From Hondaea fermentalgiana (taxonomy: Eukaryota; Sar; Bigyra; Thraustochytrida; Thraustochytriidae): DNA of 64,000 nucleotides. The translations under genes were made by a program, and so were the position numbers. Where the stretch lies: positions 31,275 through 95,274 of the forward strand of contig NPFB01000060.1 in the NCBI GenBank assembly GCA_014084085.1, in the 5' to 3' direction. Under the pieces are notes generated by a model. It was not told the origin of the DNA. It was given only the letters and a program-made list of their open reading frames with translations, and did no database searches. Positions 37,001 to 46,500 of the stretch are shown here, piece by piece. Numbering within the stretch: the first letter of the stretch is position 1; every line of letters starts with the position of its first letter.

Positions 37001-38030
37001 ATGGTGCGTGGCGGAGACGGAGACCGAGACGGAGATGGAGACGGGTACCGACCGCGATGTTCGAGCTCGAGCTCGAGCTCGAGCCCGCCGGCTCCGGCGG
37101 GCGAGCCGGCGGGGAGATGAAATGATGATGTAGACGGGGCCCCGAAAGGACCCGGCGACTGGCTGGGCGAGGGCCGCATAGCGCGTGGCGGAAAAGGACG
37201 AAAAGAGAGAGAGAGAGAGAGAGAGAGAAAGAGTGACTGACGTGAGCATGATGATAATGTTGATGACGATGACAAACAGCCCGCCAAGGCCACCAAGTTT
37301 TTGGTCGACTGCACCATCCCGGTGAACGACAAGGTCCTCGACCTGGCATCATTCGTAAGTTGAAACTCTGGCTCGGAGCGCGAGAATAGGCAAGGCAGCG
37401 AGAGGACGCGATGGAGCGCACCAGCAAACACGCCCACCCGCCTGGGAAACTCGTGAATGAATGAGCAGCACGCTGATTCCGTCTCGACACCGCTGCTTCT
37501 ACTTGTGGTTGTAGTCGGAGTGGACGGATGGCGCCGGCGCCGCTTGAGCTCGAGGTTGGCTGTAATATCGCGTCCCTCGCTGTGCTTTTCTTATTATCGT
37601 GCACAAGCATCCCGCCTGGCCACCCAGAGGTCCTGACCGCTTCCCACCCCTTTTTGTGTGTGTGACCCGTGATCCGCTTTTGTCGTCGCGTGCTCCTTTT
37701 TCCGCGCGCTCGACGAATGATCGACGTATGGTGTCTACCTGGGAATTTTGCACATTTCAACCCGCACAGGTCAAGTTCCTCCAGGACCGCATCAAGGTCA
37801 ACGGCGGCAAGGCCGGTGTCCTTGGTGACCTCGTCAAGGTCGAGACCGAGGCCGCTGGCACCAAGGTGGCTGTCATCTCCACTGTCCCCTTCAGCAAGCG
37901 CTACCTCAAGTACCTGACCAAGAAGTACCTTAAGAAGCAGTCGCTCCGCGACTACATCCGCATTGTCGCCTCGGACAAGCAGAGCTTTAAGCTCAGCTAC
38001 TACCCGGTCGACGCCGACGAGGAGGAGTAA
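37001..38030 (+). CDS. RPL22: Ribosomal protein eL22, three exons
   Basis: Spliced model: 37001-37003, 37280-37354, 37770-38030, giving 112 residues. eL22 is a 60S ribosomal protein. Exon 3 encodes the unmistakable [18 protein letters not shown], then [20 protein letters not shown] and an acidic tail (DADEEE). Exon 2 supplies [20 protein letters not shown], equivalent to the N-terminal beta-strand region of other eL22 proteins. Exon 1 is only ATG. Splice sites are GTGCGT...ACAG (intron 1, 276 nt, with a CTGAC branch-like site about 40 nt from its end) and GTAAGT...ACAG (intron 2, 415 nt). All junctions are phase 0. No in-frame ATG precedes exon 2 before a stop, so the ATG exon is needed. Exons 2 and 3 are secure; exon 1 is inferred from phase and context. 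Confidence 0.87.
37004..37279 (+). other. eL22 intron 1
   Basis: A GT-AG intron of 276 nt directly after the start codon. It contains a (GAGCTC)n palindrome-rich tract at 37061-37083 and a (GA)n run at about 37204-37229. The acceptor is AAACAG; CTGAC at 37237-37241 is a plausible branch site. An alternative acceptor at about 37246 would add eleven mostly acidic residues and is less likely. Confidence 0.7.
37355..37769 (+). other. eL22 intron 2
   Basis: A 415-nt intron with a consensus donor GTAAGT and acceptor CGCACAG. Both flanking exons match eL22 continuously across the junction (DLASF then [10 protein letters not shown]). Confidence 0.9.
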
Positions 38031-38491
38031 GCGCCCGTATTTTAGTTCGGAACCTTATTTTTTTTCGTTGTTTTGTTTTGCCTTCTCTCTCTCGTAGCCA
38101 CCTCTCTTCTTGCCTTCTCTCTTCATATACCTTGAACCTGCACTCGCCGTCAGTCGCCGCCCGGCTGGCCCAAATGCTGGCGTTTCTCTCAGTCCGTCAA
38201 CGCGCGCGCCCCCGTCCGCCCGTTTTAGGCGCGGGGGGCTCGGCGCAAGGATGGAGCACGCAGCAGCATGGCGCACGCAGCAGCAGTAGCAGCAACAGCA
38301 GACCGCGATCACCCAGCGGACGAGCCCGGCCACATCGTTAGCCGCGCCCTTGCAAGAACGAGAAGTCCCTAGTACGTCTCGGTATACGTGGTAGTACGTA
38401 CTACGCATACTACATTGGAGACCCACCACAGCAAGAGCCCGAAGAAGAAGAAGAAGAAGAAGAAGAAGAAGAAGAAGGAGAAAAAGGCATC
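38031..38491. other. eL22 3' flank and OYE-1 promoter with (GAA)12
   Basis: A 460-bp gap between co-oriented genes. It ends in twelve perfect GAA triplets (38441-38476), 15 bp before the OYE-1 start codon. No gene is seen. Confidence 0.65.
38441..38476 (+). repeat. (GAA)12 directly before OYE-1 start
   Basis: Twelve uninterrupted GAA units end 15 bp upstream of the ATG at 38492, so they lie in the 5' UTR. An unstructured purine-rich leader would be compatible with efficient scanning; effect unknown. Confidence 0.95.
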
Positions 38492-39646
38492 ATGAGCAAG
38501 CTTCTCGAGGCCGCAGTGATTGGCCTGGAGGGCAGCGAGCACGCGCTCAAGGTGCGGAATCGCGTCTTCATGGCTCCCTTGACACGCGGACGCGCCACCG
38601 AAGATCACCTCCCGAAAAAGGACAGCTTCATCAAGTACTATGGAGACCGCGCAAGCGCAGGGCTCATCTTCTGCGAGGCCACGGGAATTAACCCCACGGG
38701 CCTCGGCTGGTTCTGTGCACCGGGCATCTACAGGGACGAGATGATCCAAGCGTGGAAGACCATTGTGCAAGGCGTCAAGGCCCAAGACAGCGAGGCAGTA
38801 CTTTACAGCCAGCTTTGGCACATGGGCCGCCAAGCTCACTCGGATGTGACGGGAACGAGACCCGTGAGCGCGAGCGAGGAGCCTCTCGTCGCGCCAGTGA
38901 CGGCCCGCAATCACGAAAAGAAACCTGCCCAAGTCCCACACGCGCTCAGCGCACAAGAAATCGAGCAAACTGTCCAAGACTACGTCCAGGCCGCACGTAA
39001 CGCGCAGACTGCGGGGTTCGACGGCATCGAGATCCATGCGGCCAACGGATACCTTTTGGACCAGTTTATGCAGACCGTGAGCAACAAGCGAACCGACGAG
39101 TATGGCGGATCCATTGAAAACAGGCTGCGCTTCCTTCGCGAGGTCGTCGAAGCCGTGTGCCAAGTCTACCCCAAGGAGCGCGTTAGCGTCCGTCTTGCCC
39201 CCAATGGTATTGCAGGCGAGATGGGCAGCGCCGAGAACCCCGAGCTTTTTTCAGCAGCCATCGAAATGCTCGCCCGCCAGCGCGTCGGCATCATTCACAT
39301 TATGGATGGTCTCACCTTTGGCTTTCACGACAAGGCGGAGCCCTTCACGCCGCGCATGGCTCGCGCCATCATTCGGCGCGTTCAGCAAGATGAGGGCATT
39401 GCCTCCATGCTCGTTTGCAATGTCGGCTACACTAAAGAGTCTGCCCAAGCCCTCATTCGCGAGGGTCTCGAGGACGAGGGTCCGTATGTTGACCAGGCTG
39501 TTGCCTTTGGCAGGCCCTATATCAGCAACCCGGACCTTGTTGCCCGCTTCCAGAACAACCTCGATCTTGCCCCTGAAGCCCCCTACGAGCACTGGTGGCA
39601 AGGCGAGCTCGGCGAGGAGGGCTACAATACCTATCCCAAGTTGTAG
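38492..39646 (+). CDS. Old yellow enzyme-family ene-reductase, copy 1
   Basis: A 384-residue FMN-dependent NAD(P)H reductase of the OYE / 12-oxophytodienoate reductase family, which reduces activated C=C bonds of electrophilic compounds. The TIM-barrel features are present: MAPLTRGR (27-34, FMN phosphate side), QLWHMGRQAH (107-116), the substrate-anchoring pair H182/N185 with catalytic Y187 in IHAANGYLLDQF, GGSIENRLRF and FGRPYISNPDLV. There is no targeting signal or peroxisomal tripeptide (C-terminus YPKL). It is followed 1.4 kb downstream by a clear paralogue in the same orientation. The physiological substrate is not predictable. It could equally be called NADPH dehydrogenase. Confidence 0.93.
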   Translation: MSKLLEAAVIGLEGSEHALKVRNRVFMAPLTRGRATEDHLPKKDSFIKYYGDRASAGLIFCEATGINPTGLGWFCAPGIYRDEMIQAWKTIVQGVKAQDSEAVLYSQLWHMGRQAHSDVTGTRPVSASEEPLVAPVTARNHEKKPAQVPHALSAQEIEQTVQDYVQAARNAQTAGFDGIEIHAANGYLLDQFMQTVSNKRTDEYGGSIENRLRFLREVVEAVCQVYPKERVSVRLAPNGIAGEMGSAENPELFSAAIEMLARQRVGIIHIMDGLTFGFHDKAEPFTPRMARAIIRRVQQDEGIASMLVCNVGYTKESAQALIREGLEDEGPYVDQAVAFGRPYISNPDLVARFQNNLDLAPEAPYEHWWQGELGEEGYNTYPKL

Positions 39647-40897
39647 AATCCAAAAAGTCAATGTGCACGTTGCCCTACTCGTATTCTCCGTGATACGTAG
39701 GCGTCAGCGTTTAGGCCTAAGAAATTCTCACCTTCTCTTGTTCGTCACCAAGGCGACCCCTACTGCCGAGCGTGGCGATCTTTGATCTTTGCATTGACCA
39801 CATCGAATCGTTCGTCTGCAGCGGCGGCAGCATCAACAGCCACGCTGACAAGCAAGGTGTCATCAACCCGATCCACAGCAATAAGTGTAGTACCAGCACG
39901 ATCCTTGACGACAAACGCATCGCCATCGTCGTCATCGTCCAGCTCTCCCGCTCCTCACCATGAACTTCATCAGCAGCTGCAGCAGCTGCAGCAGCCAGCA
40001 GCAGCAGCAGTCGCCCTCGAAAAACAAACCTTATTGTACTCATTTCCCACAGACCGTCCGACCGTAAGCTGCAGTTACCGCTGCTGCTGCTGCAACCAAC
40101 TGCAACAGCAACCTTTTCCTCTGGGCCGCTCCCTTCCCTTCCTCCCTTTTCCAGGGACCTCCCGGCCCGCTCCGAGCCGCGGCAGCGGCAGCGGGTCCTC
40201 CTCAGCGTCCGCACAACGTCGCAGAGCCGGTGGGACCGGGACCGTCTGTCCTGCCCTGCCCTGACGTCAGCAGGGCCGCCGCCGCAGCAGCACAGCTGCC
40301 GCAGCCCGAGCCGCGCCGCTGCTCCTCGCGCGTTCGCTCGCCTGCCTCGGCTGCAGCTGCAGCTGCCAACGCCCGAGGCTGAGCGCCGCGGGGTTCGGCC
40401 TGGCCCGGCATGCGGCCGGCGAGGCGGGCCTGCTGAGGCGGCTGGGCAGGGCTTCATCGCGGGGTCACAATGGTGACCGCACTCCGCACCGAGGTCGACG
40501 CAGGACCAGCCAGAGCAGACCCGGCGCAGCGCGAGCGACGGGGAGCAGCACAAATGCCGCTGCAGCTGCAGTGCTGCTGCAGCTGCTGCTGCAGCAGCAG
40601 GTTCTCCCGATCGCCAGCTGCAGCGGGGCGAGTGACTGTGAGCGTCTGCATAGCACTGCATGACGCTTCACTGCACGGTCGCGTGCGTCAGATTCGTTCG
40701 ATCCTGGCGGTCGGAAGTCAGCAGCAGCGTGCGTGCCCAAGCTGCACGGACCGCACCCACTCACCCGGTGACTGTTCAGGCTGCTTTCGTCGCCACCTGC
40801 AATCCGAGGATGACAGTGTATAGGATGAACGCTTGGTCCGGGCACGCCTAAAGGTTCACCCGCAGTTCCTGCGAAGCTTGCTCGCCTGCGCTGCCGC

Positions 40898-40931
<34 letters not shown>

Positions 40932-41073
40932 TGCTGCTGCAGCAGCTGCTGCGTCGGCAGCAGACCTGAATTGGATCTGGATCACCCCAGAACCGTAATT
41001 CGACGAGCATCAAACGAGACAGACAAGGGATTGGTCAAAACAAGACGAGAGAAGACAAGAGAAGACAGGAAAG
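39647..41073. other. Spacer between OYE copies, CAG/CTG hairpins
   Basis: A 1.4-kb region rich in CAG/CTG/GCAGCTGC strings, with hairpin-prone tracts at about 40560-40605 and 40900-40952. A minus-strand frame of 314 codons (39717-40661) is poly-Ala/Cys-rich and not protein-like. I support no gene. Confidence 0.6.
40900..40952. repeat. (CAG)n-(CTG)n inverted triplet repeat
   Basis: About nine CAG units are followed directly by CTG units, a short CAG pair, then CTG again. The strand can fold into a long perfect hairpin. It ends about 120 bp upstream of the OYE-2 ATG. A similar but shorter GCAGCTGCAG-rich tract is at 40560-40605. Confidence 0.9.
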
Positions 41074-42282
41074 ATGTCCGCGGAACCGCAGAACATGACG
41101 AACAGCGGCAAGAACACCTCGCCGCTGCTCATGCCCGTGAAGATCGCTGAGGGCACTGAGAACGAGGTCACCACGACGAACCGCGTCTTTATGGCCCCCA
41201 TGACCCGCGGACGCTCAACCGAGAACCACGTTCCCCAGGACTTCATGGCCGACTACTACTCGCAGCGCTCCACCGCTGGACTCATCTTTGCCGAGGCGAC
41301 CGGCATCTCGCAGCAGGGCCTCGGGTGGTGGTGCGCCCCGGGCATCTGGTCCGATGAGCAGGTTGAGGCCTGGAAGCCCATCGTCAAGCGCACAAAGCTG
41401 AGCGGGACCAGCTTCTACCTCCAGCTCTGGCACATGGGCCGTCAGGGCCATTCGGATGTCATGAAGGAGACACCCGTCAGCGCCAGCGAAAAGCCCATGT
41501 CCGCGCCCATCCCCGCCAAGAACCACGAACGCAAGGAAGCCGAGACACCGCACGCACTCACCAAGGAGGAGATCGCCGGTGTCGTCAAGGACTACGGCAA
41601 GGCTGCTCGCAACGCCAAGGAGGCCGGTTTTGACGGCGTCGAGATCCACGCCGCAAATGGCTACCTCATTGACCAGTTCATCCAGTCGTGCACAAACGAG
41701 CGCACCGACGACTATGGTGGCTCCATCGAGAACCGCCTGCGCTTCCTGCGCGAGGTCCTCGACGAGGTCCTCACGGTCTTCCCCAAGGAACGCATCAGTG
41801 TGCGCCTCTCCCCGAACGGTGCCTTTGCCGAGATGGGCAGTGAAGACAACCTGGAGACCTTCAAGGAGGCCTTCAAGTATCTTGCTGGCAAGCGCATCGG
41901 CATGATTCACCTCATGGACGGCCTCGACTGGGGCTTTCACGAAAAGTGCGATCCCTTCACGGCCACCCTGGGCCGAGAAATCATTCGCGAGACGCAAAAG
42001 GACGAGGGCATTGCCACCATTCTGGTGTGCAATGCCGGCTACACCCACGAATCTGCCGATTTGCTCATCAAGGTTGCAAATGGCGAGTCCCCGCTCGTCG
42101 AGCAGGCCGTGGCCTTTGGTCGCCCCTTTATCGCAAACCCCGACCTCGTCGATCGCTTCCGCAACGGATGGGAACTCGCACCTACCCCGGGACAGAAAGA
42201 ATGGTGGGGCAACAACGTCAAGGAGGGCTACTCCGACTACCCCAACCACGAGGGCGAAGTCGCACACAAGAATGAAGAGTAA
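41074..42282 (+). CDS. Old yellow enzyme-family ene-reductase, copy 2
   Basis: A 402-residue paralogue of the preceding gene with the same family reaction. Key motifs: MAPMTRGR (40-47), QLWHMGRQGH (117-126), H192/N195 and Y197 in IHAANGYLIDQF, GGSIENRLRF, and FGRPFIANPDLV. It has a short polar N-terminal extension (MSAEPQNMTNSGKNTS) that copy 1 lacks, and an acidic/basic tail (VAHKNEE). Codons are strongly C-ending, more so than in copy 1, which may reflect higher expression. Strong similarity and tandem arrangement point to local duplication. There is no organelle signal. The substrate is unknown. Confidence 0.94.
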   Translation: MSAEPQNMTNSGKNTSPLLMPVKIAEGTENEVTTTNRVFMAPMTRGRSTENHVPQDFMADYYSQRSTAGLIFAEATGISQQGLGWWCAPGIWSDEQVEAWKPIVKRTKLSGTSFYLQLWHMGRQGHSDVMKETPVSASEKPMSAPIPAKNHERKEAETPHALTKEEIAGVVKDYGKAARNAKEAGFDGVEIHAANGYLIDQFIQSCTNERTDDYGGSIENRLRFLREVLDEVLTVFPKERISVRLSPNGAFAEMGSEDNLETFKEAFKYLAGKRIGMIHLMDGLDWGFHEKCDPFTATLGREIIRETQKDEGIATILVCNAGYTHESADLLIKVANGESPLVEQAVAFGRPFIANPDLVDRFRNGWELAPTPGQKEWWGNNVKEGYSDYPNHEGEVAHKNEE

Positions 42283-43589
42283 ACCTGCATGCAGGCAGCA
42301 ACAAGTTTGCAATGTCAGCAAATCATGCGCGTCGAGAAGACCACGGGACAGACACATGATGTTTCGATAGAACTCTCCGATGAATAAATGTATGACGAAA
42401 ACAGTTGTGAGCTTGTTGCTAGTGCCATTTCCCCTTCCTACCGCCATGCGTTGCATGCGCTCTAAAGGGAAGAAGTCGAATCCCTCTGTTGCGCGCAGCT
42501 AGAGAGCCTACTCACAGCAAAGAAAAAGATCAGAGATCAGCACTTCCTGCTTGCAGCCAGACAGACCACGTATATATTTCCAAAATCGTCTCATCATGTT
42601 TCAGCCTACTTCAAGCTCGACTAGTCATCGTTTGCGTGCAGTTTCGCGGTCCGCAGTGCTCGTGCAGTTCTTGCTGATGCCTCGAAACAGAGTGCGAGGT
42701 GCCCGGCGCCGCGTCCAGGACCTTTTGCGGCCTTGGGTGGTACATTCCATGCTTGCAGCATCCCTGTCAATGGAAGAGGCGATAAAGTCACTGCTTGGTG
42801 CCGAGAAGCGTTGATTTTAGTCCCTATCAAAAACATTAAAGTTCGAGCTTGCGCAGCGTAGCTGTAAATCCAAATGAAGCGGACTCTCAATCAATGAGGC
42901 AGATCCGCAATGCTGACATCGCGAATGCCCATGTCACCATGCGTAGCACCAACGCGATGAAGTTCGTCAAGCAGCCCATGCACGCTTTGCCGGACTGTGT
43001 CTCGATCCAAACTTTGCACGCTGCGCGTGCCCTCCGGTGTGGACAATGCGTGGCCGACGTTGTGAATTTCGATCACACTCGCTCAACCTGAGGTCATCGG
43101 ACATGTCCCAACGTAAATGACCTCAGAGATCTCAGGGCCTTGTGGACCTGCCAGTGTTCATGGAAAGCCCTGTCCTCAAGATGTCGCAGCGCGCTCTCGT
43201 CGCACTCATCGCCGTCGCTGTCGCCGTTGCTGTCACTCTCGCTGTCGATGTCCTTGATGCGGCTCGGGTCTTCTCTCCGTTATCAGGCCGCACACTTCCC
43301 CAACAGTGATTCTTGCGCATGCCGCCTTGAACCACATGAGAGGAAACAATCATTGCCTTTCATGACATTGAGAATCCCCAATGTATTATTGAAATTGTCA
43401 AGCCGTTCCCAATATTCTTGTCGTGCACCATTTTTAGAGATCATTGACTATTCCACCATAGTGATCATCGTCAGAAAGCAAAATCAGAGACCCGAGCCCA
43501 TCCGCCGCGTGAAGGTCTTTAAAACCGCCGTCTCGTCTTGATAGAAAAATAACCTTTTATGGGTTAAACTTTACGAATACATTGCTTGC
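42283..43589. other. Convergent 3' region, no gene seen
   Basis: A 1.3-kb shared 3' flank of OYE-2 and the giant E3. It has lower GC than coding DNA. Frames such as 43140-43541 (+) are Ser-rich and unconvincing. A T-arm-like string near 42466 does not belong to a foldable tRNA. Confidence 0.6.
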
Positions 43590-46500
43590 TCAGAGGTCGT
43601 CATCGTCGTCATCGTCGTCGAGCCGATTGTGTCCTGAAGACTGAATGTCAGCCGCATTCCGAGCAACGGTGGTCTCGTCCATATCGATGGCAATGCAATG
43701 TGTCACAGCGTACAAGAGCTTCTCGGCACACTTCTCCTTGCTAGTGTACATGGGAAGATCAAGCGAGAAGAAACACGTGTGCGCGGTAGGGAGCATCTGG
43801 TCTGCAGGTGTCGATCCGCGCACCGACAACTTGGAAATCTTGTGCTTGCGATCCCAGTCTTGCGAAGATGAGGGCAGCCGCGAGCGTCCCCACACAAAAC
43901 GCAGATACCGCTGACGATCCTCCTGCGAAAACTCATGCAAAACCTGCCAAAACAGCTGAATTGATGGCGTCGCCTCCGTTACGCCATCTCCGTAAATGCT
44001 GTTGGCTTTCAGAATGTCAATATCGACCTCCGGAGGTCCGCACACCATCAGCTCGAGTTCCTGCGCCGCAAAAATGCTCAGTAAATTGCGAGGAACTTGT
44101 GTTGCCAGCCCGCGGGCAATCGCGGCGCACGGACGGTCCAGCTCGTGCAGCCTTGCACGCAAGAGTGCGCGCTCAAAGTCGCCCCGACGTTTCAACGTTA
44201 CAGGTGTTGCGTTTCCACCCGGAACGAGCTCCACCACCCGTCCATCAGAGCCCTTCATGGTGAACTTGAGATCCAGACGGCTCATCTCTTCCTCGTCTTC
44301 GACTTCGCGCACTGCCTTGACAAGTTTGTAAAATCCGAGATCGAACGCACGCACATCCTCGAGCGTAACACTGTCGCTGCAAAGCTGTTTCCAAACAAAT
44401 CCTGGCATGTCGAGCACAAAGGGGTTCTTGGTTCGCATTGCAATCCCCATGAGCTTGCCCACAAACTCGAACATGCGCAGCGCCACATGGCTCGTGGCTG
44501 ATGCAGCCGGAAGCCATTTGCCTCGGCACTCGCCCTCGTTTGCAACTTGATTCGGGCATGGCACAAACAACGGCAGCGCTGGCGTCAGCAGCTCCTGGCA
44601 TGCCTGGTTAAAGACGTCGCGGTACGGCCCGCCGTAGTCATCGGCGCGCTCTCCTGCAAGAATGGTGTACCACGCGCGGTGCGAGTTACGCAGCAAGCTC
44701 GCGTCTTGAACGGCTGGCGTCGGAGCCAGCAAAGGGTTCCGCTCCGACTTCTCCTCTGAACCATTTCCATGCAACTGAGAAAAGAGCTGCCCGAACACAG
44801 TTCGCGTGCCCTTGAGGTCCACCCGACCCGACTTGAGAAATTGCGCTGCCTTGTTTCGGTCCAGCGTCACAGTAGGCACCTTGTTCTGCTGCATCCAATG
44901 GTCGTCGCCAGAGTGCGAGTCTGTCAGAACACGCTCAAAAAGCGCCTTCTTTACAGAGCTCATGACCACACCTCGCACGTTTCGTAACGACGCTGCTAGC
45001 GCCGACTCGTGCGCCGCACAACTCAAGTCAACCAACGGCAGCACGTGGGCAAGCCTTCGATTGAAGTTGCGCAGCAGCAGAAACCGAAGTTGCAACGTCA
45101 GGAGCGGAACGTCCTCGAGGATTTTGTAGTGCATCAGCTCCTCCTGCGTTGGTTCGAGGTCGTTCGGCGACAGCGTCAGCGGATCCTCACCCCGTTTCGA
45201 GCACACCGCGTTCACCAAACGGACGAGTTCACAATCATGCTCCAGCGTCAGTGGAGCAAACATTCGGTGAAAGAGCTCCAGACGTGCTGCGTTGCGCGGT
45301 TCTGTTGCAATGCGCTTCGTTGTCTCCCGCGAATAAAGCGGCGAGATCGTCATACGATAACCCCACTCCTTGGCCGTTGACGTCGAGCCGCGCTTCTTGC
45401 TCTCTCCAAAGGTTCTGCGCGACGACGATAGCGAGGATGATACGGACGATGTAGAGGGTAGCGAGGAAGAGAGCCCGCCTCCACCACCTTCTTGTGCGGA
45501 GGACCCAGACCCAAGCAAGCCCGGGGACTGGCCCTCCTCTTCATTCACGCCTGCCGAAGAAATAGTGTATTCACGCTGTACAATCCGATTTGACGCAGCT
45601 GATTGCAGCGCGGCCACAGCAGCAGCCGCCGTCGCGGAAGCGCCATCTTCGTCATCTTCGCTTCCAACGCCCGCTGCGCTCTGATCTCCCACCTGATCGA
45701 GGTCCAAAATATTGTTCACGTGATGCAGCCACCCTTCTTCCTCGGCCAGCACTTGCTCAACAGCCTCTGCAGCACGCCGCTCGGCTTCCTGCTTGCTCTC
45801 TTCGGCCATGCGATCCGAGTGCGTGAGAAGATATTCCGCCGCGCGGTTCATGTCCTGATTGGTAGCATTCAGAGCCTGCACGCACCATTCCACAGGATAA
45901 CCCAGAGCGGAGAGAACCACAGCTTGGTCTTCTGACGAAGAAGACGAAGAGGTCGCCGTGCCTGTCGTGGCTGCCGTCGCCGCCGTCGTCGTTGCCGTGC
46001 TCGTCGCGCCGGTTGCCCCGTCACCTCCTTGCTGCCACTGGTGACTCTCTCCCTCTTGGCCGCCATCTTGCTGTTGCTCGGAAGACGAACCGCGTCCCTG
46101 CAAACGAGAGGTCTCGGACTCGCTCGTACTGAGATGAACCCCGCCCGCGCCCTGTTCTGTCTCGGCGTCGCCCCAGCGACGCCGGCGCGAGACCCGAGGA
46201 CGGGAAGACGAAGAACGTCGCGACGAATTGACTTGCGAAGAAGAGGTCGTCGTCGTCCGGCTGCGACTCGAACCGCGGCGCGACGAACGTCGTGAACTTG
46301 ACGTCGAGGAACTGTCCGATCCACCGGAACCGTTCGCATTCTGCCGCGAGACAATGCGCGCGGTAGCATGCTGTTGCTCGAAACTGCTTCGCAGCTGATG
46401 CAGAATACTCGCCGTCTCAACGTCCATCGGGTTGCTCCCGGATAACAGCGTAATCTGGTCATCCTTGTTGTAGAATGAAAAGGTTGGAACGAGCTCGTTG

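Noticed and set aside
39717..40661. Minus-strand frame of 314 codons between the OYE genes
   Set aside because: Poly-Ala/Cys/Ser reading generated by CAG/CTG repeats; the first codons are not a credible start and no motif is present.
42440..42500. T-arm-like AAGTCGAATCCC
   Set aside because: No D-arm, anticodon arm or acceptor stem around it on either strand.
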